From an uncultured Pseudogracilibacillus sp. (GTDB taxonomy: Bacteria; Bacillota; Bacilli; Bacillales; Amphibacillaceae), in the NCBI GenBank assembly GCA_937974845.1, contig CALJVC010000083.1, forward strand, positions 1 to 23,762: 23,762 nucleotides of DNA. Reading direction: 5' to 3'. Of this stretch, positions 1-7,387 are shown in pieces (the stretch's first letter is position 1; each line of letters opens with the position of its first letter). The notes beneath the pieces are model-generated. The model ran no database searches. It was not told where the DNA came from and saw only the letters and a list, made by a program, of their open reading frames with translations. A program made the translations under genes and the position numbers.

Positions 1-750
1 GAAGTAATAGTTGATAAGGATAGAAAGCTTTCGACACAAGAAAAGATAGAGCCCTTGCAAGCGTACAATGAGGTTAACGATGGCTTACGAGAGGCTTCCC
101 TTCCCTTTGTAAAGGATAGGGAAGATAGGGATTCTGATGTTGATCCACGAAAAAAGGATCATACAGAGCGAATACCTCCTTTATATCCTATTGGCCAATT
201 GCAAGGAACATACATTTTGGCACAGAATGACCTTGGCTTTTATATGATTGATCAACATGCAGCCCAGGAAAGAATTAAATACGAATATTTTAAGAAAAAA
301 TTAGGCAAACCAAGTGACGAAAGCCAGCATCTTTTAATCCCTTTGCAATTTGACTTTACTTTAGAGGAAGTACTTCAACTGGAAAAACATCAACATTTGT
401 TGGAAGAAATCGGTATTCATTTAGAACCCTTTGGTAGGCAAACTTATACTGTTCGGTCATATCCTACATGGTTTCCAAAGGGAGAAGAAGAAGAGGTTAT
501 TCGCGATCTAGTCCAGCAAGTAATTACCAAGGGAGAAATAGATATAGAAAAGCTTCGTGAAGAATTAGCTATTTCAATGGCATGTAAACGATCGATTAAA
601 GCAAACCATTATTTAACTACTAAAGAAATGGAGCATTTATTAGATCAATTAAGGCAAACAGAAGATCCTTTTACCTGTCCTCATGGTAGACCTGTAATTA
701 TTTTTCAAAGCTATTATGAAATAGAAAAAATGTTTAAACGAATTCAATAA
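1..750 (+). CDS. mutL: DNA mismatch repair protein MutL, C-terminal part (5' end outside window)
   Basis: The reading frame is open from base 1, so the N-terminal ATPase domain lies before the window; 249 codons and the stop are present. What remains is the end of the linker and the C-terminal dimerisation and endonuclease domain. Visible motifs are DQHAAQERIKYE, which fits the metal-dependent endonuclease signature DQHA-x2-E-x4-E, then QHLLIP, which fits the sliding-clamp binding motif, then ACKRSIKA and CPHGRP, which supply further metal-site residues. These show the nicking type of MutL found in bacteria without MutH. In mismatch repair it links MutS recognition to strand incision. No terminator is seen between its stop and the next gene, so transcripts may run on into the Dps-like gene. 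Confidence 0.95.
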   Translation, partial: EVIVDKDRKLSTQEKIEPLQAYNEVNDGLREASLPFVKDREDRDSDVDPRKKDHTERIPPLYPIGQLQGTYILAQNDLGFYMIDQHAAQERIKYEYFKKKLGKPSDESQHLLIPLQFDFTLEEVLQLEKHQHLLEEIGIHLEPFGRQTYTVRSYPTWFPKGEEEEVIRDLVQQVITKGEIDIEKLREELAISMACKRSIKANHYLTTKEMEHLLDQLRQTEDPFTCPHGRPVIIFQSYYEIEKMFKRIQ

Positions 751-770
751 TCCTTGCATAAAATAATAAT

Positions 771-838
771 CCATAAGCCATCTTAATATAATGACATTAA
801 AAAGAAGTTTACGATAAGAAATTAGAGGTGGCTTATGG
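771..838 (+). promoter_or_regulatory. Hairpin hiding the ribosome binding site and start codon of the Dps-like gene
   Basis: Bases 771-784 pair with 825-838 in a continuous 14-bp stem (12 Watson-Crick pairs and two G-U pairs) with a 40-nt loop. The 3' arm contains the whole Shine-Dalgarno sequence GAGGTGG and the ATG at 835. A TATAAT at 787-792 lies in the loop, although no good -35 box is seen at the right distance. A transcript starting just after that box would lack the 5' arm, while read-through from mutL would carry the full hairpin. The pairing is seen in the sequence; the regulatory role is inferred. Confidence 0.6.
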
Positions 839-1281
839 AAAAGCAAGATTTACTTTCATTTTTAAACCGACTCCTTGCCAATTATTTTGTTTTGCATACA
901 AAAATGTATCGATATCAATGGTATGCGAAAGGGCCTCATGTATTGAATACGAAAGCTACCTTCGCATCCTTGCAACCCCGTTGGCAAAAGGATTTAGAAA
1001 AGATTGCGCAACATATTTTATATCTGAATGGAAAACCGTTTGCAACAATGGTAAAATTTATTAAAGAGACAACTTTAAAAGAAGCAGAAGCTGATGATTT
1101 AGAAGAGGAAGTTTTCCTCCAATTTCAAAAAGATTTACAACAAATTAATGAAGAAATTATAAAAGAAGGGATTCCTTTAGCAGAAAAGTTAAAAGATTAT
1201 TTAACGCTTTTCTTTTTATTACAACTTCAACTTAACATCAGTGAGATATTGCATCAATTTCAAGATTTATCTTTTGAATAA
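835..1281 (+). CDS. Dps/ferritin-like protein lacking ferroxidase residues
   Basis: This 148-residue protein aligns without gaps to the first half of Dps/MrgA proteins: LNRLLANYFVLHTKMYRY, then QWYAKGPH, then ILYLNGKPFAT match conserved Dps blocks. Dps proteins form 12-mers that oxidise and store iron and protect DNA. The dinuclear ferroxidase ligands are altered here: the His of the HWY block is Gln28, the next His is Lys40, the Asp is Glu55 and the Glu of the AER block is Gln59. The C-terminal half diverges and has no recognisable motif. Iron oxidation by the usual mechanism is therefore unlikely, and a structural or DNA-binding role is possible but not shown. It lies between mutL and miaA, and its start is buried in the 771-838 hairpin. 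Membership of the fold family is fairly sure; the function is unknown. Confidence 0.75.
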   Translation: MEKQDLLSFLNRLLANYFVLHTKMYRYQWYAKGPHVLNTKATFASLQPRWQKDLEKIAQHILYLNGKPFATMVKFIKETTLKEAEADDLEEEVFLQFQKDLQQINEEIIKEGIPLAEKLKDYLTLFFLLQLQLNISEILHQFQDLSFE

Positions 1282-1296
1282 TAGGGGACATCACTA

Positions 1297-2223
1297 GTGG
1301 AGAAAGTTATTGCCATCGTAGGTCCGACAGCTGTCGGCAAAACAGATTTAAGCATCCGCCTTGCCAAGCGTTTCCAAGCGGAAATTATTAGTGGCGATTC
1401 GATGCAAATTTATCGTGGAATGGATATCGGTACGGGAAAAATTACCGAAAAAGAGAAAGAAGGTATTCCACATTATATGCTTGATATCCGTGATCCTAAC
1501 GAGGCTTTTTCCGTAGCGGAATTTAAACGTCTCGTACAAGCCTATATTAAAGATATTAATGGACGGCACCGACTTCCTTTAATTGTAGGAGGCACGGGGC
1601 TTTACATACAATCAGTCCTTTACGATTATGATTTTTCCAAAAGAAAGCGTAACCCAGCCCTTACAGAAAAACTAGAAGCAATCGTAAAAAAAGAAGGCAT
1701 CCAACCGCTCTATGATAAGTTACGAAGGGTGGATCCGGAACAAGCTGATAAAATCCATCCTAACAACTATCGGCGAGTCATTCGGGCCTTAGAAGTCTAT
1801 GAAACGACGGGACTAACAATGAGCGAATACCATCGACGCCAGGCTAAAGAAGCAAAGTATAATTATTTACTCATTGGGCTAGAGATGGAAAGGCAACTAC
1901 TTTATGAAAGGATTCATCAACGAGTAGATCAAATGCTTGCACAAGGTTTACTTGATGAAGTAAAGAGTTTGTACGACCAAGGGCTAAAGGATAGTCAAGC
2001 CATGAAAGCAATCGGTTATAAGGAGTTCATCCCATATTTTGAAGGAAGATGTAGCCTTGAGGAGTCTGTACAACTTTTAAAACGAAATACTAGACGCTAT
2101 GCGAAAAGACAGTTTACTTGGTTTAAAAATAAGATGGACGTCGAGTGGTTTGATGTAACGAAGGATAGGGAAGGAAGCTATCGACAAATTGAAGAAAGAG
2201 TCGAGCGATTTTTAGCCGATTAA
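1297..2223 (+). CDS. miaA: tRNA dimethylallyltransferase MiaA
   Basis: MiaA transfers a dimethylallyl group to A37 of tRNAs that read codons beginning with U, the first step of ms2i6A synthesis. The 308-residue length is normal. The P-loop GPTAVGKT is at residues 9-16 and GDSMQIYRGMDIGTGK at 33-48 is the family's substrate-binding signature, with PNEAFSVAEF after it. The start is a GTG at 1297 preceded by GGGGA about 9 nt upstream. The gene follows the Dps-like gene by 15 nt and is probably cotranscribed with it. A small hairpin follows the stop, before hfq. The miaA-hfq pairing is standard in Bacillus. Confidence 0.97.
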   Translation: MEKVIAIVGPTAVGKTDLSIRLAKRFQAEIISGDSMQIYRGMDIGTGKITEKEKEGIPHYMLDIRDPNEAFSVAEFKRLVQAYIKDINGRHRLPLIVGGTGLYIQSVLYDYDFSKRKRNPALTEKLEAIVKKEGIQPLYDKLRRVDPEQADKIHPNNYRRVIRALEVYETTGLTMSEYHRRQAKEAKYNYLLIGLEMERQLLYERIHQRVDQMLAQGLLDEVKSLYDQGLKDSQAMKAIGYKEFIPYFEGRCSLEESVQLLKRNTRRYAKRQFTWFKNKMDVEWFDVTKDREGSYRQIEERVERFLAD

Positions 2224-2238
2224 CACTGCCTTAATAAT

Positions 2239-2259
2239 AAGCGGTCCTACCGCTTCATT
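2239..2259 (+). terminator. Weak hairpin between miaA and hfq
   Basis: A 7-bp stem, AAGCGGT with ACCGCTT, closes on a 3-nt loop and is followed by CATTTAAAT rather than a clean T run. It could cause partial termination or shape the 3' end of the miaA transcript, so that only part of transcription reaches hfq. Confidence 0.35.
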
Positions 2260-2297
2260 TAAATAAATAGATATATAAATTGAGGAGGAAGAGAACA

Positions 2298-2525
2298 ATG
2301 GCCCAACAAGTCAATATTCAAGACCACTATCTCAACGTACTACGAAAAGAAAGAATCGCAGTTACGGTTTTTTTAACGAATGGTTTCCAGCTCCGCGGTA
2401 ATATCAAAGCCTTCGATAATTTTACCGTATTGTTAGAAACAGAAGGTAAAGAACAATTGATCTATAAGCATGCGATTTCAACCTTCGTGCCATCTAAAAA
2501 TGTTCAACTAGAAAATAGGGAATAA
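2298..2525 (+). CDS. hfq: RNA-binding protein Hfq
   Basis: The 75-residue Sm-like protein forms a hexameric ring that binds A-rich and U-rich RNA. The Sm1 motif spans FLTNGFQLRGNIKAFDNFTVLLE and the Sm2 motif is YKHAISTF, with the conserved KH pair on the proximal face. The ATG at 2298 is chosen because GAGGAGG (2282-2288) sits upstream of it; the frame itself is open further upstream. There is almost no C-terminal tail, as in other Firmicute Hfq proteins. It lies directly after miaA and is closed by a good terminator. Confidence 0.96.
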   Translation: MAQQVNIQDHYLNVLRKERIAVTVFLTNGFQLRGNIKAFDNFTVLLETEGKEQLIYKHAISTFVPSKNVQLENRE

Positions 2526-2533
2526 ATGTTTGT

Positions 2534-2566
2534 ATAGGCATCCTTTAACGATGCCTATTTTATTTT
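2534..2566 (+). terminator. Rho-independent terminator after hfq
   Basis: The 9-bp perfect stem ATAGGCATC / GATGCCTAT (2534-2542 and 2550-2558) has a 7-nt loop and is followed by TTTATTTT. It closes the miaA-hfq unit. Confidence 0.85.
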
Positions 2567-2674
2567 CCTTTTATATAAGTAATGTGTATTCTGATGCTAA
2601 AAGAGGTTAGCTTCGATAGGCATTTATCACGAAATTCTTTATCACTGCGTATAGTAAAGCAGTGAGGTGATTGT

Positions 2675-3595
2675 ATGAATGCAAAACAGATCGTAAAAGA
2701 AAAAAATCAAATTAATATCGTATTGCATCATCAAGATGAAGCGATAAAACCATCACAAAAACCCCATCCCGTCACGCCCAGTCCCTTAGAAGTAATCGAC
2801 CGTTATTTTGCTTCTTTTATCGGTTTATCTCCCATAAAAGAAAGTGTAAAAGAAATTTATGCGACAAAACTGATTAATGAAGAACGTAAACGACAGGGTT
2901 TGTTAACAGAACCGCAAGTACTGCACATGATTTTCACCGGAAATCCAGGTACCGGCAAAACGACCGTTGCTCGTAGATTAGCTTCTTGTTTTTTCGACTT
3001 AAACTTAATATCAAAACGTCTTTTCATTGAAGCAGAGAGGGCAGATTTAGTTGGCGAATATATTGGTCAAACTGCTCAAAAAACCCGCCATTTAATTGAA
3101 CGTGCCTTAGGAGGTGTTCTCTTTATTGATGAAGCCTATGCTTTAGCTCGAGGAGGAGAAAAGGATTTTGGTAAAGAAGCAATCGATACCCTAGTAAAGC
3201 AAATGGAGGATTATGCTGATCGCTTCGTTTTAATTTTAGCAGGCTATCCAGAAGAAATGCGGTATTTTTTAGAGACAAATCCAGGTCTTGCTTCCCGTTT
3301 TCCTTTTATTCATCACTTTCCCGACTACAGCGTTGATGAACTGCTACTCATTGCTGAACAAATTGTCCATGAAAGGCAATATGCTTTAACAAAGGAAGCA
3401 AGCTGGCTTTTAAAAAGTGAGCTAAGGAAGGAAAAAAGAAAGGCCAGTTTTGATTTTTCTAATGGTCGAATGGTAAGAAATATAATTGAAAAAGCAATAC
3501 GAATGCAATCTTTACGATTAGTTAATAAAAGGGACTTATCCTATAATGATTTGTTTTATCTTACCGAAGAAGATATAGCTCTTTCCTTTAGTTGA
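2675..3595 (+). CDS. spoVK: Stage V sporulation protein K, AAA+ ATPase
   Basis: This is a 306-residue CbbX/SpoVK-type AAA+ ATPase. Walker A GNPGTGKT is at residues 89-96, Walker B VLFIDEA at 148-154, the sensor-1 region ILAGYP at 187-192, and NPGLASRF at 202-209 carries the likely arginine finger. SpoVK is needed for late spore maturation in B. subtilis, and its presence points to a spore former. The gene order spoVK, hflX, ynbB matches B. subtilis, but cwlC and the nrd genes that lie between hfq and spoVK there are absent. The Shine-Dalgarno sequence GAGGTGA (2664-2670) partly overlaps a 7-bp hairpin at 2642-2665. I could not assign a sporulation sigma factor promoter with confidence. Confidence 0.9.
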   Translation: MNAKQIVKEKNQINIVLHHQDEAIKPSQKPHPVTPSPLEVIDRYFASFIGLSPIKESVKEIYATKLINEERKRQGLLTEPQVLHMIFTGNPGTGKTTVARRLASCFFDLNLISKRLFIEAERADLVGEYIGQTAQKTRHLIERALGGVLFIDEAYALARGGEKDFGKEAIDTLVKQMEDYADRFVLILAGYPEEMRYFLETNPGLASRFPFIHHFPDYSVDELLLIAEQIVHERQYALTKEASWLLKSELRKEKRKASFDFSNGRMVRNIIEKAIRMQSLRLVNKRDLSYNDLFYLTEEDIALSFS

Positions 3596-3678
3596 GAGAA
3601 ATGGCATGCAAATAATTGAATTTATACGACAAAGATGGAAAAATATAAATAAGATTACGTATGAAATGGGGTAGAAGT

Positions 3679-4917
3679 TTGTCAAAAGAAAAAGTCCTAA
3701 TCCTTGCTGTCAAATCTTACGATATACCGACGCATCAATTCCATTCTACAATCGAAGAAATGAAGTCTTTAAGTCATACGGCGGGAGGTATTGTAAAAAA
3801 AATTGTGACACAAAATCGTGAGCATATCCATCCCGCTACCTATATAGGGGAGGGCAAGGTTCAAGAAGTAATTCATGCAATTGAAGATTTAGATATCGAT
3901 TTAGTGATCGCAAACGATGAATTATCTCCGAGTCAATTACGGAATTTAAATGAACATTTTGGTGTCAGGGTGATTGACCGAAGTCAGTTAATCTTAGACA
4001 TTTTTGCAAGTCGTGCGAAAACGAGGGAAGGACAATTGCAAGTAGAACTTGCCCAATTAGAGTATATGTTGCCCCGATTACATGGAATGGGACTCGTACT
4101 TTCTCGACTCGGGGGAGGAATAGGAACTCGAGGACCAGGGGAAACGAAACTTGAGACCGACCAGCGGCATATTCGTCGGCGGATTGACGATATTAAACGA
4201 CGTTTACAAGATGTCGTAAGTCAACGGGAGCAATATCGTAAAAGACGCCAAAGGAATCGGGCGTTTCAACTTGCCCTTGTAGGTTATACAAATGCCGGAA
4301 AATCTACGCTTTTTAACCGTTTAGCTGAAGAGACAACAAAGGAAGAGGACTTGCTTTTTGCTACCTTAGATCCTTTAACGCGCAAAATTCGTTTACCATC
4401 TGGCTACCAATGTTTGCTTACGGATACTGTCGGTTTTTTACAAGCCTTACCTACATCCCTAATCGCCGCCTTTAAATCGACATTAGAAGAAGTAAAAGAG
4501 GCTGATTTTTTATTACATGTTGTGGATGCTTCCCATCCTGATAGGGACCAACATATTCAAACCGTTCACCAAATCTTACATGAATTAGAAGCAGACCACT
4601 TGCCGATATTAACCGTTTATAACAAAAAGGATCTCTTGACTGAGGAGTTTTTTCCAACCGAACATCCTTCGATTATTATTAGTGCAAGAGATGATCAAGA
4701 TGTTGACGCTCTGGTAGAAAGGATTGAAAAAGAGCTCAAAACAAGTTGGAATTATTATGAAATTGACCTAGCTCCACATCAGGGAAAAGCTTTACATCTT
4801 TTATCTCGGCATACTATTATGATTGAAAAAAGTTTTGATCCTGAAAATAATAACTATCGGATCAAAGGATATCATCCTACAAAATTTCCACTAGAAACTA
4901 TAGTAAAAGGAGAATAG
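3679..4917 (+). CDS. hflX: Ribosome-associated GTPase HflX
   Basis: HflX is a GTPase that binds the 50S subunit and splits stalled or hibernating ribosomes. The glycine-rich element GGGIGTRGPGETKLETD precedes the G domain, whose G1 motif GYTNAGKST is near residue 201, followed by DTVGFL (G3) and NKKD (G4). I chose the TTG at 3679 because GGGG sits at a proper distance before it; an in-frame ATG at 3661 has no ribosome binding site. That gives 412 residues, close to the B. subtilis protein. The stop is 4 nt before ynbB, so the two genes are one operon. Confidence 0.94.
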   Translation: MSKEKVLILAVKSYDIPTHQFHSTIEEMKSLSHTAGGIVKKIVTQNREHIHPATYIGEGKVQEVIHAIEDLDIDLVIANDELSPSQLRNLNEHFGVRVIDRSQLILDIFASRAKTREGQLQVELAQLEYMLPRLHGMGLVLSRLGGGIGTRGPGETKLETDQRHIRRRIDDIKRRLQDVVSQREQYRKRRQRNRAFQLALVGYTNAGKSTLFNRLAEETTKEEDLLFATLDPLTRKIRLPSGYQCLLTDTVGFLQALPTSLIAAFKSTLEEVKEADFLLHVVDASHPDRDQHIQTVHQILHELEADHLPILTVYNKKDLLTEEFFPTEHPSIIISARDDQDVDALVERIEKELKTSWNYYEIDLAPHQGKALHLLSRHTIMIEKSFDPENNNYRIKGYHPTKFPLETIVKGE

Positions 4918-4921
4918 TCCA

Positions 4922-6169
4922 GTGTTAGAACAATTAGCAAATCAATTAGAAGAGAAATGTATGACGCAATTTAAAGAAATTGAAGCAACGGTCTATCGAA
5001 ACCAAAGAAAGGTGTTAGAAGCCTTTCAAGCTGAACAAGTAGGGGATCACCATTTTAGCTCAACGGATGGCTATGGCTATGATGATAGTGGTCGGGACAT
5101 TTTAGAGGCTGTCTATGCTCGTGTTTTTGGCGGAGAAGACGCTTTAGTTCGTCCACAAATCGTTTCTGGTACCCATGCTATATCGACAGCTCTCTTTGGT
5201 ATGCTGCGACCTGGGGACGAACTACTTTATATTACAGGAGCTCCTTACGATACCTTAGAAGAAGTAATTGGAAAAAGGGGTAATACGCCAGGTTCTATGA
5301 AAGAATTAGGGATTACGTATGATGAAGTTCCTTTATTAGAAGATCACCGGGTCAACTTTGACTTAGTTAAAGAGAAAATTACTGATAAAACAAAAGTAAT
5401 CGGCATTCAACGTTCGAAAGGATACGAAGATCGACCTAGCTTTACGATTAGTCAAATTGAGGAAATGGTAAAATTCGTCAAGGGAATCAATGAGAACCTT
5501 ATCGTTTTTGTAGATAATTGTTATGGAGAATTCGTAGAAGAGCAAGAACCTTTAGAAGTAGGTGCCGATATTATTGCCGGATCGCTAATTAAAAACCCCG
5601 GTGGTGGTCTCGTTCGTGCCGGTGGCTACATCGTTGGACGAAAGGATTTAGTAGAAGCAGCGGCCCATTGGTTAACAGCACCAGGTCTAGGAAAAGAAGC
5701 AGGCGCTACTTTACATATGTTGCAAGAAATGTACCAAGGTTTCTTTTTAGCCCCCCATGTCGTAGGAGAGGCATTAAAGGGTGCGATTTTTACCGCTAAA
5801 ATGATGGAACACTTTGGAATTGAAGTTGCTCCAACATCTAACGACTTTCGTACTGATATCATCCAATCGATAAAATTTCACGATGAGGAAAAAATGATTT
5901 ATTTTTGTGAACAAATCCAAGCAAATTCTCCTGTAAACTCTTATGTCGTTCCATATCCAAGTGAAATGCCTGGTTACGATGAACGAGTCATTATGGCTGC
6001 AGGAACCTTCATTCAAGGTTCTAGTATCGAATTATCAATCGATGGACCTATTAAACCACCATATATTGCTTTTTTACAAGGTGGGCTAACCTATGCGCAT
6101 GTGAAGATCGCTATCATCGAAACAATCAAAGCTTTTATTGAAAAAGGTTATGTCACACTTGAAGCTTAA
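4922..6169 (+). CDS. ynbB: PLP-dependent enzyme YnbB, methionine gamma-lyase family
   Basis: The 415-residue protein belongs to the fold-type I PLP enzymes of the YnbB family, often labelled cystathionine beta-lyase, methionine gamma-lyase or aluminium resistance protein. The lysine that should hold PLP is K224 in GSLIKNPGGGL. VFVDNCYGEF just before it carries the aspartate expected to contact the pyridine nitrogen, and SGTHAIST near 82-89 should bind the phosphate. The real substrate of the family is not settled. The start is a GTG at 4922, with AAAGGAGA about 9 nt upstream, inside the end of hflX. In B. subtilis glnR and glnA follow, but here a terminator and a convergent gene follow. Confidence 0.92.
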   Translation: MLEQLANQLEEKCMTQFKEIEATVYRNQRKVLEAFQAEQVGDHHFSSTDGYGYDDSGRDILEAVYARVFGGEDALVRPQIVSGTHAISTALFGMLRPGDELLYITGAPYDTLEEVIGKRGNTPGSMKELGITYDEVPLLEDHRVNFDLVKEKITDKTKVIGIQRSKGYEDRPSFTISQIEEMVKFVKGINENLIVFVDNCYGEFVEEQEPLEVGADIIAGSLIKNPGGGLVRAGGYIVGRKDLVEAAAHWLTAPGLGKEAGATLHMLQEMYQGFFLAPHVVGEALKGAIFTAKMMEHFGIEVAPTSNDFRTDIIQSIKFHDEEKMIYFCEQIQANSPVNSYVVPYPSEMPGYDERVIMAAGTFIQGSSIELSIDGPIKPPYIAFLQGGLTYAHVKIAIIETIKAFIEKGYVTLEA

Positions 6170-6208
6170 AAAAAGACTGCTGTCAATAGCGAGACAGCAG
6201 TCTTTTTA
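6167..6208. terminator. Bidirectional terminator between ynbB and the siderophore-binding gene
   Basis: An 11-bp perfect stem (AGACTGCTGTC at 6174-6184, GACAGCAGTCT at 6193-6203) with an 8-nt loop has a run of A on its left and a run of T on its right. It can end transcripts of both convergent genes. Confidence 0.92.
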
Positions 6209-6236
6209 CATATATGAATGATAGGTGAATAGGCTA

Positions 6237-7193
6237 TTATTCTAAGCTTGAATCAATTTCGTTAATCATTTCTTGAACAGATACGATTCCACCACCAGAT
6301 AAGTACCAGATTTCTGGATCTAAGTAGTAGATATCGTCATTTTTCATAGCCTCTGTTTTAGCTACAAGGTCATTTTCGATAACGTTTTTAGCGCTTGCTC
6401 CCTCACCGATAGCTTGGCTACGGTCGATTACGTACATGATATCAGGGTTTTTCTCAGCAACGTATTCGAACGTAACGCTCATACCGTGAGTAGAAACTTC
6501 GATATCCTCGTCAACAGGCTTAAGGCCAAAGACGTCGTGGATAATACCGAAGCGTGAGTTTTTACCATAAGCACTAATTTCATTATCGTTAGCAAGAACA
6601 ACTAAAGCTTCTTTGTCTAAATCCTCAGTTTTTTCTTGTACTGCAGCGATTTGATCGTCAATTTCTTGTAAAACTTCTGCAACTTCATCTTCTTTAGAGA
6701 AGATTTCTCCAATTGTTTCTACGTTGTTTTTGAAAGAACCGATGTAATCATCGTAGTCTAATCCTACAAAGATTGTTGGAGCAATTTCACTGAACTCATC
6801 ATATAAGTCAGCCTGTCTACCAGAAATAATAATTAAGCCAGGTTCTAATTCGTTAATTTTTTCAAAGTCTGGCTCTTTTAAGCTTCCGACGTTTTCATAA
6901 TCGTCAGATTCGTATTTGCTTAAGTAGCTTGGTACGTTCATTTGTGGTAGGGCAGCTACTTCAATCCCTAAGTAATCTAAAGTATCTAAAGTACCGAAAT
7001 CAAATACAACAACGTTTTCTGGGTTTTTCTCTACTGTTGTTTCACCAAGCTCATGGTTAATAGTAATTGTAGATTCTTCTGTTGTTTCTTCTGCATCATT
7101 TTCTGCTGGTTCTTCTGTTGCATCGTTGTCTTGACAAGCCGCTAAGGCTAGTACTAAAAATAGACTAAATAAAAAAATATTAAACTTTCTCAT
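6237..7193 (-). CDS. yclQ: Siderophore-binding lipoprotein of an ABC transporter (YclQ/FatB type)
   Basis: The 318-residue protein starts with a lipoprotein signal peptide: MRK, a hydrophobic stretch, then the lipobox LAAC with the lipidated cysteine at residue 20, followed by an acidic linker. The rest is a class III periplasmic-binding fold (residues about 42-318) with the family's NPENVVVFDFGTLDTLDYLG block and LEPGLIIISGRQ. It should sit on the outer face of the membrane and capture ferric siderophores. It resembles YclQ, the petrobactin-binding protein of B. subtilis, but the ligand cannot be read from the sequence. The permease and ATPase genes that normally adjoin it are absent. Two Fur boxes lie over the promoter. 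The start ATG has GAGGTGA 9 nt upstream. Confidence 0.85.
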   Translation of the reverse strand: MRKFNIFLFSLFLVLALAACQDNDATEEPAENDAEETTEESTITINHELGETTVEKNPENVVVFDFGTLDTLDYLGIEVAALPQMNVPSYLSKYESDDYENVGSLKEPDFEKINELEPGLIIISGRQADLYDEFSEIAPTIFVGLDYDDYIGSFKNNVETIGEIFSKEDEVAEVLQEIDDQIAAVQEKTEDLDKEALVVLANDNEISAYGKNSRFGIIHDVFGLKPVDEDIEVSTHGMSVTFEYVAEKNPDIMYVIDRSQAIGEGASAKNVIENDLVAKTEAMKNDDIYYLDPEIWYLSGGGIVSVQEMINEIDSSLE

Positions 7194-7261
7194 GATCCTT
7201 TGTCACCTCATCTTTATTAGTTGAGAACCATTATATATGTTAAATTCCCACCTCCTTGAGC

Positions 7262-7276
7262 TGAGAATGATTCTCA
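7262..7276 (-). promoter_or_regulatory. Fur box 1 (leader side)
   Basis: TGAGAATGATTCTCA is a perfect 7-1-7 inverted repeat matching the B. subtilis Fur/Per consensus TGATAATnATTATCA at 12 of its 14 specified positions. It lies just downstream of the predicted -10 box. Confidence 0.85.
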
Positions 7277-7288
7277 TTACTATCTCCT

Positions 7289-7317
7289 ATTCTAATGAGA
7301 ATGATTATCGATGTCAA
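7289..7317 (-). promoter_or_regulatory. Sigma-A promoter of the siderophore-binding gene with Fur box 2 in the spacer
   Basis: On the minus strand, TTGACA (7317-7312) is followed by exactly 17 nt and TAGAAT (7294-7289). The spacer is almost filled by a second Fur box (7296-7310; TGAGAATGATTATCG when read on the plus strand), which matches the 7-1-7 consensus at 12 of 14 specified positions. Iron-loaded Fur bound here would block RNA polymerase directly. Confidence 0.85.
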
Positions 7318-7337
7318 ACAAATACTCAAAGTCTAGC

Positions 7338-7379
7338 AAAAAAAATAGGCTAAACCTCTGTTTTATAAGAGATTTAGCC
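7338..7379 (-). terminator. Terminator of the methyltransferase gene
   Basis: Read on the minus strand, GGCTAAATCTCT and AGAGGTTTAGCC form a 12-bp stem with one mismatch and an 8-nt loop, followed by TATTTTTTTT. It separates this gene from the Fur-controlled promoter just downstream. Confidence 0.85.
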
Positions 7380-7387
7380 ATACATTT

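Noticed and set aside
649..846. Minus-strand open frame of 65 codons across the mutL end
   Set aside because: It is antisense to mutL and to the hairpin before the next gene, has no ribosome binding site, and encodes a low-complexity hydrophobic sequence.
2571..2674. Sporulation sigma factor promoter (sigma-E or sigma-K) before spoVK
   Set aside because: Several AT-rich hexamers partly resemble the consensus, but none has both boxes at the correct spacing.
7194..7260. Leader peptide in the 5' UTR of the siderophore-binding gene (ATG GTT CTC AAC TAA)
   Set aside because: The four-codon frame starts 19 nt or more after the AAGGAGG site, too far for normal initiation.
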